39,831 nt of DNA, from positions 1-39,831 of the forward strand of contig CAIJZX010000008.1 of NCBI GenBank assembly GCA_903825245.1, written 5' to 3'. The DNA is from Candidatus Kerfeldbacteria bacterium (GTDB taxonomy: Bacteria; Patescibacteriota; Patescibacteriia; SBBC01; CAIJZX01). Shown one piece after another: positions 29,370-38,807 of this stretch. Position 1 is the first letter of the stretch; each line of letters starts with the position of its first letter. Under the pieces are notes generated by a model. The model worked only from the letters and a program-made list of their open reading frames with translations. It was not told the origin of the DNA and ran no database searches. Made by a program: the position numbers and the translations under genes.

Positions 29370-29872
29370 TGCCGACGATTGAACGCTCGCTCGTTTTGCT
29401 GAAGCCCGATGCAGTGGATAGGGGTCTTATTGGTGAGATTATACATCGTTTTGAACGGACCGGTTTGAAGATCGCCGGATTGAAAATGGTCTGGCCAACA
29501 AAAGAACACGCCTCAAAGCACTACACCGAAGACCTAGCTGTTCGTCGCGGACAGCATGTTCGCGATTTGATGATTGAGATGCTGATGTCTGGTCCAATTG
29601 TGGCGATTACATTAGAAGGAGTAGAGGCCGTAGAGCAAGTCAGAAAAATGATTGGTTCTACAGAACCGAAGGCCGCATTACCGGGCACTATTCGTGGTGA
29701 CTTCTCGCATGTTTCATTTAAACATGCCGATAGTAAAAATATTGGGATCTATAACCTGGTTCATGCCTCAGGGAGTTCAGAGGAGGCTGTAATCGAAGTT
29801 GCCGTTTGGTTTACGCCGGAAGAACTTCACGATCATAAGGCGGGATACACAAAGCATACGATCGCCTACTAA
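29369..29872 (+). CDS. ndk: Nucleoside diphosphate kinase
   Basis: ERSLVLLKPDAVDRGLIGEII, LMSGPIVAITLEGVEAV, MIGSTEPKAALPGTIRGDF, NLVHASGSSEEA; TAATG overlap with RR. Confidence 0.93.
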   Translation: MPTIERSLVLLKPDAVDRGLIGEIIHRFERTGLKIAGLKMVWPTKEHASKHYTEDLAVRRGQHVRDLMIEMLMSGPIVAITLEGVEAVEQVRKMIGSTEPKAALPGTIRGDFSHVSFKHADSKNIGIYNLVHASGSSEEAVIEVAVWFTPEELHDHKAGYTKHTIAY

Positions 29873-29937
29873 AATATGGATCCAGTCGTTTTTCTGTTGG
29901 AGGGTTCGGAAAAGTTGGTGGCAAATAATTTCAAAGC

Positions 29938-31734
29938 ATGGATTCAGATGTAGATTCGGGTAGTATAGCAAAGGAAATTGAGCAGGGAGTTTTTACATCT
30001 TTAGAAATAGAGATTATTTCCGAGGTGATACTCAGGGAGATTTCGGGCAGGTTACTTGAGAAAAATAAAACGAATGCAATAACAAAATCCTTAATTCAAG
30101 GGATACCAAATGGTAATAGAAATTACGATTGGAATGTTGGTAGTATCCTTCGTCATTTTCCGGCAAACAGTTTAGTAGAAACTCTGGGCGTGATGGAGAA
30201 CGCCCCACTGCATAATTCAATCGGTTTAACATGGGTTCTGGGTGAATTAAAGAATCAACATTGGATAATAGTAAATTATCTTCGATCCACTATCGTTCAT
30301 GCGCGTTGTTCCGATGCGTGGTGGCGAGCAGCTTTTTCTCTTGAAAGTCTGGGTCTTGGGGATGCGATAAATATTTTAAAAATGTCCCTTAAGGGGCATA
30401 GATTATCTGAACTGAGGGAAAATTTATTGCATCTTGATGACAAACGCTGCATTGTAGGAATACTTATTCAAAGCAACGTGGATAATATAGAAAAAGAAAT
30501 TTATCCTTTGCTAAAAAAGCGTTTTCTTGAGTCTGAACAAATTGCCGAAACAGTAAACTGTTGCTGGTTGCTTGGTCGTTTACGACTTATTGATAATGAT
30601 ATTTATGATCATCTACTCAAGCTCTCGGGCAGCGAAAACCATGAAATTAAATATTATACGTTTTTTGCTCTTCAAAATAACGCTAATGAGACTCTTCGTC
30701 CTGTGTTCGAGCGAGCACTCAAAGACCAGGATTCATTAATCAGAAAGATGGCCACTCGTGGGTTGCTAACTATTGGAAATGAAGCGGCAAGACAAAACAT
30801 TGAAACCGCTTTAGCTGTTGAACAAGAAGAAGACGTAATTGGAGAAATGAGTCAAGCGATTTATTGTTTAAAAAATCCCTACGATCGCAACAGGCTATTA
30901 ATAGAATCACGAGCGTTTCGAAATGAAAATGGCATGATCTCAGATGAGAGCGATAAATGGTATAGCGATCCGGCTATTTATCATACATTTTCTGAATCGG
31001 AGGATCCTGAAAACGTATGCTTGAATCTTGTTTTGCGAAATATGAAAGGTCACACCTTTCGGAATCCGATTGATTTAGGAACCGGTACGGGACGTATGAT
31101 TTGGCCGATTATGGACACCTTGCGTTATCAGGGGAGGTTTTATGCAGTTGATGCTAGCGAAAAAATGTGCGACTTCTTATTAAAAAACTCTAAACGAGAG
31201 CGGAAATTTACTCACAATTTATCCGTTATTCGATCGACCATTGAAGATGCCCCTTTGCACATTTCCGATGTTTCCACCTTTATATTAAGCTCTTTTGGTT
31301 TCCCGAGTCATATTAGCAACAAAAAAAGATGTTCGAAAGAACTACAAGCAGTGGATCATTTATTAGCGGATGATGGATACTTTGTCACCATTGGTTGGGA
31401 CGAAACCTTTAATGATGAGCTGAGCGAAATGTGGTATCGGTTCATTCCGGATGATATTCAAGCTAATACGTTTGAAGATTGGCGACAGCAACGCGTTGCC
31501 CGCATTCAGTCACCCCGAAATTGCGGTCTAACCTGGTTTAAGCGCGGCATCCGGGTGCCATTGCAGTTTGATTCTCTAAAAGAATCAGCGAATGTGATGG
31601 GGTACCTTTTTGGTCGAGATGCGGCGCAGTATGTTGTGAGTACCGGGCGGACGGAATGGATTATGTCATTAGGAATTACCTGCGACCGCAAACAAGATCT
31701 CCAAGCAATCATTCAAAAATATGAAGGAAATTGA
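29938..31734 (+). CDS. HEAT-like repeat + class I SAM-dependent methyltransferase fusion
   Basis: Helical repeats in N-half (..LIRKMATRGLLTIGNEAARQNIETAL..); C-half PIDLGTGTGRMIWPIMDTLRYQGRFYAVDASEKMC (motif I). Confidence 0.75.
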   Translation: MDSDVDSGSIAKEIEQGVFTSLEIEIISEVILREISGRLLEKNKTNAITKSLIQGIPNGNRNYDWNVGSILRHFPANSLVETLGVMENAPLHNSIGLTWVLGELKNQHWIIVNYLRSTIVHARCSDAWWRAAFSLESLGLGDAINILKMSLKGHRLSELRENLLHLDDKRCIVGILIQSNVDNIEKEIYPLLKKRFLESEQIAETVNCCWLLGRLRLIDNDIYDHLLKLSGSENHEIKYYTFFALQNNANETLRPVFERALKDQDSLIRKMATRGLLTIGNEAARQNIETALAVEQEEDVIGEMSQAIYCLKNPYDRNRLLIESRAFRNENGMISDESDKWYSDPAIYHTFSESEDPENVCLNLVLRNMKGHTFRNPIDLGTGTGRMIWPIMDTLRYQGRFYAVDASEKMCDFLLKNSKRERKFTHNLSVIRSTIEDAPLHISDVSTFILSSFGFPSHISNKKRCSKELQAVDHLLADDGYFVTIGWDETFNDELSEMWYRFIPDDIQANTFEDWRQQRVARIQSPRNCGLTWFKRGIRVPLQFDSLKESANVMGYLFGRDAAQYVVSTGRTEWIMSLGITCDRKQDLQAIIQKYEGN

Positions 31735-32314
31735 AATATTAGTTTCTGTCTCCGGAAGTCCGGCGAAGATACGCAGGCAACTTCGCCGCATAGGTAGTCC
31801 CACGGTTTCGCGCACAATCGATCAATATTATTTCGACCCAAAACGTTCCGACTTACGCCCAAACCGTAGCGGACGATTGATGCGGTGTTTTCGACTTCGA
31901 GATCGGGCCGGGAAATTCACGCTTACGTATAAAGTTGACCGCTTTGATCGGCGCGGGAAGTGGAAATATTCAGACGAACACGAAACCCTAATTGAAGATG
32001 GTAATGTGATGAGAAAGATTATTCAACACTTGGGATTACAGATGCTCGTTTGCGTTGATAGTATCAAACATGTTTATCGGCAAGGTGTTTATGAAATTGT
32101 ATATGAGCAAGTGAAGGGGCTTGGACAATTTCTGGAGGTTGAATTGAAAAGCCACACTTCCTATACAAGCCCTGTAAAAGCTAAGGCGGCAGTTTGGCAA
32201 TACATTAAGAAGCTTGAATTACATACCGGCCCAGAACTCAATGCCGGAAAACCAGAATTGTTATTGCAACGTCAATCTGGAAGAAAAAGAATTTCGGTTG
32301 AAATGATGGAGTAA
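31721..32314 (+). CDS. CYTH domain protein (class IV adenylate cyclase / thiamine triphosphatase-like)
   Basis: MKEIEILVSVSG..., IDQYYFDP, RCFRLRDRAGKFTLTYK, YEIVYEQVKGLGQFLEVEL; overlaps the methyltransferase gene by 14 nt. Confidence 0.85.
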   Translation: MKEIEILVSVSGSPAKIRRQLRRIGSPTVSRTIDQYYFDPKRSDLRPNRSGRLMRCFRLRDRAGKFTLTYKVDRFDRRGKWKYSDEHETLIEDGNVMRKIIQHLGLQMLVCVDSIKHVYRQGVYEIVYEQVKGLGQFLEVELKSHTSYTSPVKAKAAVWQYIKKLELHTGPELNAGKPELLLQRQSGRKRISVEMME

Positions 32315-32390
32315 AGTACGTTTTTACATTTATCAAAGTAGTGCTATCCTTAACAGGTTGACCTGCCAAAAGGCGGTATCTTTGTATTGA

Positions 32391-32490
32391 CCCTGTTAGA
32401 AGTGGGGATATTTTACTTTTCAAGTGCAAGTAAGTTTTTGCACGAACTAATACATATTTTTGTATACTATTTCGGCCACTTCTAACGGGG
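32391..32490. repeat. 15-bp inverted repeat in the 5' region of the small membrane protein gene
   Basis: CCCTGTTAGAAGTGG (32391-32405) versus CCACTTCTAACGGGG (32476-32490), pairing with one G-U. Confidence 0.75.
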
Positions 32491-32583
32491 TTGACACCTA
32501 CCACTACGGGTGTATCGTTATCTATCGCTCTTTCGCCCTTTGCCAACTGAATACTCACTAGTCCGTAACCAAGGACTACTCAT

Positions 32584-32793
32584 ATGCTGCACGTCACATT
32601 GGTGACGGCACCGTACCTCGCGCCGCTGTTGGCCTTCGCCAATCAGTATGGCTTGATGGTCATCGGTGCCTTCATCGTTCTCGTCGCGTTTACCGGACGC
32701 AAGTTCGGTCCGCTCGCTCTCTTTCCCTTGGTCATCGGCCTAGGGATTGTATTGAGTGGCGCTGCGCGCTTCCTGCCTTTGGCAGGAAAGTAA
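32584..32793 (+). CDS. Small hydrophobic membrane protein (69 aa)
   Basis: Two TM-like segments; followed by hairpin/terminator. Confidence 0.5.
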   Translation: MLHVTLVTAPYLAPLLAFANQYGLMVIGAFIVLVAFTGRKFGPLALFPLVIGLGIVLSGAARFLPLAGK

Positions 32794-32798
32794 ACGGC

Positions 32799-32830
32799 AA
32801 ACATCCTTGGCTTACCCCCTTGGATGTTTT
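32799..32830 (+). terminator. Intrinsic terminator
   Basis: AAACATCC ... GGATGTTT T. Confidence 0.65.
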
Positions 32831-32914
32831 CTTGATTCCGTATGTTTCTGTGGAGTGGAATGTTCAGATCAAAAGTGCAGGGTAGTTTGAAATAATCGCT
32901 TCATATCGCTGGGC

Positions 32915-32943
32915 TTGACAAATTGAAAGAGATGTGGTAGTCT
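32915..32943 (+). promoter_or_regulatory. Promoter TTGACA-17-TAGTCT with extended -10 TGG
   Basis: Same -35 and -10 hexamers and spacing as the minus-strand ncRNA promoter; upstream of the SPFH gene. Confidence 0.65.
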
Positions 32944-33076
32944 GTTCGGTCGCGGCTATGGAGGGCTGATTGATAACTACATAAGAAAACAACGAGACTG
33001 AAAAGTCTCTCACGATAGCTAAACGCATCTCAACCGCGTGGTCTTATTATATAGACGACGCACCGGAGGTACTCGT

Positions 33077-34492
33077 ATGTGGTGGTTCTTGTTTGCTCTG
33101 ATCCTCGTGGTCGGCGGCGGCATCATTTTTGGTGCTCGCTCGTTCTACAGTTGGATCGTGTATGGATGGGCAGATCGGCAGTTTCTGTTTGCCCGACGGG
33201 ACACAAACTTCACCTACCTCGTGGCTGATGGCGAGAACGTCTGTCGGGTTGAGGTCAACCCGATCGACAAGCAATGGCAAGCCTTTTATACGGAGGCAGC
33301 CAAACATCGGGAAACCTACAGGGTCAGCACAGGTCGTCCAGGTTTGGTTTGGGTCGGTTTTCCGCCCAATCGCTTTCGTCTGAAGTCTTGGGCGCCGACG
33401 AAGTACTACGAATTCGTTCGTGGTGGTTCACGGCACGCAGTTCCGATGCAGATTCAGCGGCTGGAGTATCCGTTCCAGCCCGATGACGCAACCTTGAAGG
33501 CCTTGAACGAGAAGGCCGACAAGGCCCGGGCAGTCTTTACAGCGTTGGAACGGAATGTCCCGACCGATCAGGCGCCGATATACTTGACGCCGGACGAAGC
33601 AGACTTGTTGTCCTACATGCCCTCGATGCGGTCGAAAGACAACATCGAGACGAACATCTGGGTGACACTCTACGTCCAGATCATCTTCGCCGACGACATG
33701 GTCGCTAAGGCGAAGAATTATCAGGATGAACTGGAAGGTGTGGTCGATCCGGCCATGCGCCTGGTTGCTGCGGATCTCGAGTTGATGAGTATCACCAGCA
33801 CGAAGACGGTAGCCAATGCTACAACCGCACCTGATACAATCGTCAAGTTCGAACGCGGCAAGTTGCTTTCTGAAGGCCAGGCCGCTCTTCGGAAAGAACT
33901 CGGTGTTGATGTTACTAAGCAGATCGTCACCTACGCCGATTACATCGCAATCTGTGGGGAGCAAACTATCCGCGGTCAGGTTCTTCGTGACTGGGGCATC
34001 TTCATCGCTAACGCGGTGATCAAGGACGCCCAAGAAGTCAGCGGTGAGCTTGAGAAAGCAGCTGAGACGTTCGTCAAGAAGCAGGCTGAACAGGCCGGAC
34101 GACTGGTCGAAGCTCGCACAACTCGGGATCTTAAGATCCTCGAAGCCGAAGGAGAATCTCAGGCAAAAGAACGCGTGGCAAAGGCCGACGCGTTTCGGAT
34201 TACTACGATCGCCGATGCCGATCAGAAAGCGGCAGTGGCGAGAATCACTGGGTTCTCCATTGGTGAGAGGCCAGACGAGGCTGGTCGGGCGGCGTTTCTG
34301 TTGTGGTTCGAAAAGGAAACGATGCGTCAGGGTCTGACGACTTCCGGTCGGACGACCTATGTCCTGCCCCAGCAGTTCAGCGCCTTCGCGCCGCTCCTGG
34401 AAGAATTGCGAATGGCGATGACCAAGCCGTCTGGCGATTCCAAGTCCAAAACCGAAGCTGCGGAGGGCGATCAGTCCACTGCAGCGTCATAG
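33077..34492 (+). CDS. SPFH/band 7-like membrane protein
   Basis: N-terminal TM; VLRDWGIFIANAVIKDAQEVSGELEKAAETFVKKQAEQAGRLVEARTTRDLKILEAEGESQAKERVAKADAF; SD GGAGG before ATG 33077. Confidence 0.7.
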   Translation: MWWFLFALILVVGGGIIFGARSFYSWIVYGWADRQFLFARRDTNFTYLVADGENVCRVEVNPIDKQWQAFYTEAAKHRETYRVSTGRPGLVWVGFPPNRFRLKSWAPTKYYEFVRGGSRHAVPMQIQRLEYPFQPDDATLKALNEKADKARAVFTALERNVPTDQAPIYLTPDEADLLSYMPSMRSKDNIETNIWVTLYVQIIFADDMVAKAKNYQDELEGVVDPAMRLVAADLELMSITSTKTVANATTAPDTIVKFERGKLLSEGQAALRKELGVDVTKQIVTYADYIAICGEQTIRGQVLRDWGIFIANAVIKDAQEVSGELEKAAETFVKKQAEQAGRLVEARTTRDLKILEAEGESQAKERVAKADAFRITTIADADQKAAVARITGFSIGERPDEAGRAAFLLWFEKETMRQGLTTSGRTTYVLPQQFSAFAPLLEELRMAMTKPSGDSKSKTEAAEGDQSTAAS

Positions 34493-34501
34493 GAGAAATT
34501 C

Positions 34502-35407
34502 ATGCCTATCCGCGTGCAGTGGAAATCGGTTGCCGGAACGATCGGCAACATTCTGCTCAGCGCTGTCGTGCTGAGCCTATTCATCGGGATGCTGATGTCG
34601 TTCAGCAATCCGGTGGCGCGCATCATGATCTGCAGTCTGTTCACTTCGGCGCTGGTCTACGTCGGCTACCGCTGGTGGCCGACGTCCAGCGCTCATGCCT
34701 TCCGGATCAAAATGAAAGCGTTCACAGCCAAGTGGTGGAAGCGGACGCCGATATGGGTGAAGGTGTGGGTTGTGGTATCCCTCGGGCTCGCGACATTGGT
34801 GAGCCGGGTAAAGTTCGGCTTCTCGGCGGTCGCCTGGCCGGATTGGCACAGTACACCTTTGTGGTGGTCAGTGGCGGGGGTGTGTATCCTGCTGTTGGTC
34901 ATCATGGTTACCCGACGGGTAAATCAGAAGCGGAAGAATAGCCCGACGTCGGGAGCAGAAACGAAACCGAAAAGAACACCGCACCCTGAGGGCTGGAACA
35001 AATTCTTTCTGGCTTTGGAGGCGTTGGCGTGGATGGTTGTCGGTTTGGGAACGATCGTGTGGGCGCTAGCCGTTCTACTCGGGAAATGCCCGCCGCACTG
35101 GCCAGTAGTGACCGCTTACGTGGCTCTCGTGCTGCTGAAGGTCATCCGCTCGGTCTGGTTTAACTACACAACATCACTGGAGCCGAATGTTTCGATCGGC
35201 CTAGTGCGTCCTGCGCTGGCGGTCGGTCTGGTTTTCTGGCTGGGGAACTTGGTCATGAAGTATGTGACCCATCCAGTTAATTTCAAAACCCACATGTTCC
35301 CGGCCAAATGGCTGTACAGTACCACGCAAACGTGGCACGTCTTGTTCGGTGCGTTGGGAATCATCGCCGTGATCATTGCGATCGGGTTCCTGACGAATCG
35401 GGATTAA
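34502..35407 (+). CDS. Multi-TM membrane protein
   Basis: About seven hydrophobic segments; 9 nt after the SPFH gene. Confidence 0.65.
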   Translation: MPIRVQWKSVAGTIGNILLSAVVLSLFIGMLMSFSNPVARIMICSLFTSALVYVGYRWWPTSSAHAFRIKMKAFTAKWWKRTPIWVKVWVVVSLGLATLVSRVKFGFSAVAWPDWHSTPLWWSVAGVCILLLVIMVTRRVNQKRKNSPTSGAETKPKRTPHPEGWNKFFLALEALAWMVVGLGTIVWALAVLLGKCPPHWPVVTAYVALVLLKVIRSVWFNYTTSLEPNVSIGLVRPALAVGLVFWLGNLVMKYVTHPVNFKTHMFPAKWLYSTTQTWHVLFGALGIIAVIIAIGFLTNRD

Positions 35408-35423
35408 CCGCTCTTTCTCTTAC

Positions 35424-35472
35424 CCGCCTAGCCCATTCTCCTTCCAAGGAAGATGGTGTTAGGCGGTTTTTT
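35424..35472 (+). terminator. Intrinsic terminator
   Basis: CCGCCTA...TAGGCGG followed by TTTTTT. Confidence 0.85.
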
Positions 35473-35518
35473 CTTTGCAAAAATACACAAATACTGTCTC
35501 GACTTTATCGAGGATATC

Positions 35519-35594
35519 TGGCGGGCCCAGGGGGATTCGAACCCCCGATCTTCTCCGTGACAGGGAGACGTGTTAACCGCTACACTATGAGCCC
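35519..35594 (-). tRNA. tRNA-Asp (GTC), CCA encoded
   Basis: Reverse complement GGGCTCATAGTGTAGCGGTTAACACGTCTCCCTGTCACGGAGAAGATCGGGGGTTCGAATCCCCCTGGGCCCGCCA; anticodon loop CTGTCAC. Confidence 0.97.
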
Positions 35595-35707
35595 ACATGA
35601 AACACAACTTTCTTCGGCAGGAGTGTATCATCGAAAAACAACCTTGTCCAGTGTTTCGAGAGTATGAAAACCGGGTATTATTCTTGGTATTGTAGTATAC
35701 TAGTTCT

Positions 35708-37810
35708 ATGTTGAAGCGTTTTTTTCGCTCGCCAATAGTCATTACAGGCCTGATAATCACGGTTGCAGCCTGTTTTCTCTTTGGACCGATATTCCGCGGC
35801 CAGGTGCCATTACCGACGAAGTCTATACCAGGGCTGACCTGGGGCGCTCCATCGAGCGCCACTCAACCCAGTATTTTCCGCGACCGCATCGTCCAAGCAT
35901 TTCCCTACCACGATTTCGTAGCGACACTCATCCAGCACGGACATTTTCCGTCTTGGAATAATTTGATTTTTGCCGGAACAACATTTTTTGCCAACGGCCA
36001 AGCCGGAATATTTTCATTACTCAAGTTGCCATTTTGGTGGATGCCATCGTGGTTGAGTTACGACATTGTTACATTGCTTCAGTCTGTTATTGCCGGTGTT
36101 GGCTTAGCACTGTTGGCACGAAAACTGAAATGGCATCCGGCGGCTGGGGTTGTTGCCGGTTTAACACTGACGCTCAGTGCGCCGTTTGTGATGCGCATGA
36201 CCGTGACGACGATGAGTGCCGTGATTGCCTGTTTACCATTTGTCTTCGTCTTTGTTCTGCGCTTACATGAACAGCTGACGTGGAAACGACTAACGGTCTT
36301 AGCTGCGGCCTTGGCGATTATGATTCTGTGTGGTCACGTTCAGCTAGCGGCATTTTCTTTTGGCTTTGCCATTTTGTGGTCGTTGATTTGGTGGCGACGT
36401 GATCAGTGGAAACGGCGAGCCATACTTTTCGTGCTAGCTTTTGGTCTTGGGCTTGGTCTGACTGCGATACAACTCGTACCAGTAAAAGAATCGCTCGACC
36501 TTGCCTATCGCCAACCGAAAACAACGGCGTCGTGGATGTCCGTGCTGAATCCGGTGAAACTCTTTAAACCGAGTCTCTACACGGCCGCAGCTTCGCGCAC
36601 CGTCCTCGACCAAAATTGGTGGGGCAATGAATCGCACTATCGCGGGCCGGCGAATTATCTTGAAGGAAATTTGTATCTCGGACCGTTCGCCATCTTTTTC
36701 ATGTTGTTCTCGGTGGTACTGTGGCGTAAGAAAGTTTGGCGCTGGCTGGCAGGTGTAACGTTTATCATTTCTGGTTTCTATGTCTTTCCGGGTTGGTGGA
36801 ATCTCGTCGGAAAAATCGCGCCATGGATTACGGTGACACCGGTGTGGCGGACGTCATTTATGTTAGCATTTGCCGTGGCGTTGCTCGCGGGATACGGCGC
36901 GCACGAATTCTTCCAGCGTCGTTCAAAATGGGCGTGGCCGATAGTCGGGGTTATGCTCGTCACGATGTTGTGGCAATGGTGGGGGATTTTACCGTTTGAA
37001 CCGCGCTCAACGTTGTTTCCATCGGATACATTACTCACAAAAGCACAACAATTAACCCAAGATGGTTCACGCGTTTGGACGCCGAACGGCGCCCTCGATC
37101 AATTCATGCCCTACAATATTCCGGTCTCGGTCGGCTATGATTCCGTCTATCCGGCGACATATCTTGAACTGTGGAAAGCGAATAGCGCCTCAATCCAAAA
37201 ACTCAATCAGCTCGTACCAATCAATCCGAATGAAAATGTGCTTCGTGTGACGGGAAGTAACGTTATGATCACAAGTGATCCAGTGCCGACAGGATGGACT
37301 GAGATCATGACGGAAGGGAATTGGCACCTCGCCCAGCGAACTTCACCGACGCCCTCAATACATACCGTTCAGTATCTACTTGTTTCAGGAAATCCCGCGA
37401 GTGTTGCTGGAATTAATCCTGATACTGAAGCTACTATTAATGGCAATATTCCCATTGTTGATGCGAATGCGCAAACTGCAGTCCGCGTTCTCTCGCAAAC
37501 ACCCACGTCGTTGACAGTCAACGTTGTCACGAATGCGCCTACCGCATTGATTACTAATCTGCAGAGCTACCCGGGCTGGAAGGTGAAAATTGACGCCATG
37601 CAATCCGATAGCGCATTATTGAAAGTCAATTATGCTTTCCAGGGTGCAGCCATTCCAACCGGTGATCACACCGTTGAATTCTATTACGCGCCTCGAAGCT
37701 ATGTGGTGGGCGGAATACTCAGTATCATCTCACTGGTGTTGTTGATTGTTGGTGGGTGGGTGTTTTCAAAACTCACATCCTCCGTAAAGAAAAACGACCA
37801 CTCAGTTTAA
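35708..37810 (+). CDS. YfhO-like multi-TM membrane protein (putative glycosyltransferase-like)
   Basis: YHDFVATLIQHGHFPSWNNLIFAGTTFFANGQAGIFSLLKLPFW and multiple TM helices; C-terminal beta domain. Confidence 0.75.
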   Translation: MLKRFFRSPIVITGLIITVAACFLFGPIFRGQVPLPTKSIPGLTWGAPSSATQPSIFRDRIVQAFPYHDFVATLIQHGHFPSWNNLIFAGTTFFANGQAGIFSLLKLPFWWMPSWLSYDIVTLLQSVIAGVGLALLARKLKWHPAAGVVAGLTLTLSAPFVMRMTVTTMSAVIACLPFVFVFVLRLHEQLTWKRLTVLAAALAIMILCGHVQLAAFSFGFAILWSLIWWRRDQWKRRAILFVLAFGLGLGLTAIQLVPVKESLDLAYRQPKTTASWMSVLNPVKLFKPSLYTAAASRTVLDQNWWGNESHYRGPANYLEGNLYLGPFAIFFMLFSVVLWRKKVWRWLAGVTFIISGFYVFPGWWNLVGKIAPWITVTPVWRTSFMLAFAVALLAGYGAHEFFQRRSKWAWPIVGVMLVTMLWQWWGILPFEPRSTLFPSDTLLTKAQQLTQDGSRVWTPNGALDQFMPYNIPVSVGYDSVYPATYLELWKANSASIQKLNQLVPINPNENVLRVTGSNVMITSDPVPTGWTEIMTEGNWHLAQRTSPTPSIHTVQYLLVSGNPASVAGINPDTEATINGNIPIVDANAQTAVRVLSQTPTSLTVNVVTNAPTALITNLQSYPGWKVKIDAMQSDSALLKVNYAFQGAAIPTGDHTVEFYYAPRSYVVGGILSIISLVLLIVGGWVFSKLTSSVKKNDHSV

Positions 37811-37817
37811 GTGGTCG
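37795..37817. terminator. Hairpin at the convergent gene ends
   Basis: CGACCACT-CAGTTTA-AGTGGTCG, containing the stop of the YfhO-like gene. Confidence 0.6.
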
Positions 37818-38112
37818 GTGGTTTTGTTATCCAACCTGTGTCACGGTCGGGATGGTTGAATTTTGACGGTCGTCGTCGGAGACAGCCCTTCCAAAGTTCC
37901 ACTGAAACTCGTTCCAGTGACATTGCGGCCAAAGCCACAAGAAGTACAGGTTGCCGCTGACAGGGGAAACTGAGCACGAATGCCCAGAACGCGCCGAGCA
38001 CCGGCGAGCGGAAAAATGATCCCCAACGGAATGGTTCCCACCGGCTGTCTTTCCAAGCGCCGATGATAGCCACGACGAGGCCGAAACAGAAGCCTGTTAG
38101 TACAAAGAGCAT
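37807..38112 (-). CDS. Small membrane protein of unknown function
   Basis: SD AGGAGG before ATG; minus-strand extended -10 TGCTATACT (38145-38137). Confidence 0.6.
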   Translation of the reverse strand: MLFVLTGFCFGLVVAIIGAWKDSRWEPFRWGSFFRSPVLGAFWAFVLSFPCQRQPVLLVALAAMSLERVSVELWKGCLRRRPSKFNHPDRDTGWITKPPTT

Positions 38113-38165
38113 GAAGTTCCTCCTCTGTTATTTTGGAGTATAGCAAAGGCTTCAGGAATAACAAA

Positions 38166-38187
38166 CGCCGTCCCTGGTGGGACGGCG
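38166..38187 (-). terminator. Hairpin downstream of rplT
   Basis: CGCCGTCCC-ACCA-GGGACGGCG followed by TTTGTTATT on the minus strand. Confidence 0.75.
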
Positions 38188-38203
38188 GTGGGAAAAATCG
38201 TTG

Positions 38204-38551
38204 TTAGGCTTTGGTAACTTTAGCCACGATGCTCGAGAAGAGCTTCGGTTGTTCGGCCGCGATCTGGGACAGCACTTTGCGATCGAGATCAACCTTGGCG
38301 ACTTTGAGCTTATGGATGAAAACGCTGTAGCTCATGCCGTGTTCGCGGGCGGCGGCGCCGATGCGGATCTGCCACAGGGCGCGGTAATCGCGCTTCTTCA
38401 GTTTGCGGTGACGATAGGCATGACGACCGGCCTTGGTGATGGCGGTCTTGGCTTTACGGATTTGATTCTTTCGGCCCCACTTAAACCCTTTGGCGGCCTT
38501 GAGAATGTACTTACGGTGTTTGACGTGCGCGACGCCTCGTTTAACCCTCAT
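38204..38551 (-). CDS. rplT: 50S ribosomal protein L20
   Basis: MRVKRGVAHVKHRKYILKAAKGFKWGRKNQIRKAK...RDYRALWQIRIGAAAREHGMSYS. Confidence 0.98.
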   Translation of the reverse strand: MRVKRGVAHVKHRKYILKAAKGFKWGRKNQIRKAKTAITKAGRHAYRHRKLKKRDYRALWQIRIGAAAREHGMSYSVFIHKLKVAKVDLDRKVLSQIAAEQPKLFSSIVAKVTKA

Positions 38552-38563
38552 GATGGTGGAAAA

Positions 38564-38764
38564 TTACGCGTGTGGTAAAAGCAATTCAAGCGCCGGAACG
38601 TCAACTTGTTTGACGCCGATATCGCGACGCTTGCCCATGGTTCGGACACCGCGATCGCGCGAATTGAAATGGTTTTGCCCAGCTTTCCGCTTGATAAACT
38701 TCTTATTGCCGGTCTTCTTGAACCGTTTGGCGGTGGCTTGGTGGGTCTTGAGCTTGTTCTTCAT
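38564..38764 (-). CDS. rpmI: 50S ribosomal protein L35
   Basis: MKNKLKTHQATAKRFKKTGNKKFIKRKAGQNHF. Confidence 0.95.
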   Translation of the reverse strand: MKNKLKTHQATAKRFKKTGNKKFIKRKAGQNHFNSRDRGVRTMGKRRDIGVKQVDVPALELLLPHA

Positions 38765-38807
38765 AGCTGCAATAGGATACTAAAATACTTGGATAACGTC
38801 AAGAGCT

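Noticed and set aside
32351-32398. Alternative TAACAGG/CCTGTTA pairing as a riboswitch-style antiterminator
   Set aside because: The 5' arm lies at or before the likely transcription start of the TATCCT promoter, so it may not be transcribed.
33428-34033. 201-aa minus-strand ORF opposite the SPFH gene
   Set aside because: Antisense shadow of a well-supported coding frame; no domain or SD evidence.
37841-38164. Alternative minus-strand ORF overlapping 37807..38112
   Set aside because: The 37807..38112 frame has SD AGGAGG and a membrane-protein composition; the alternative has neither.
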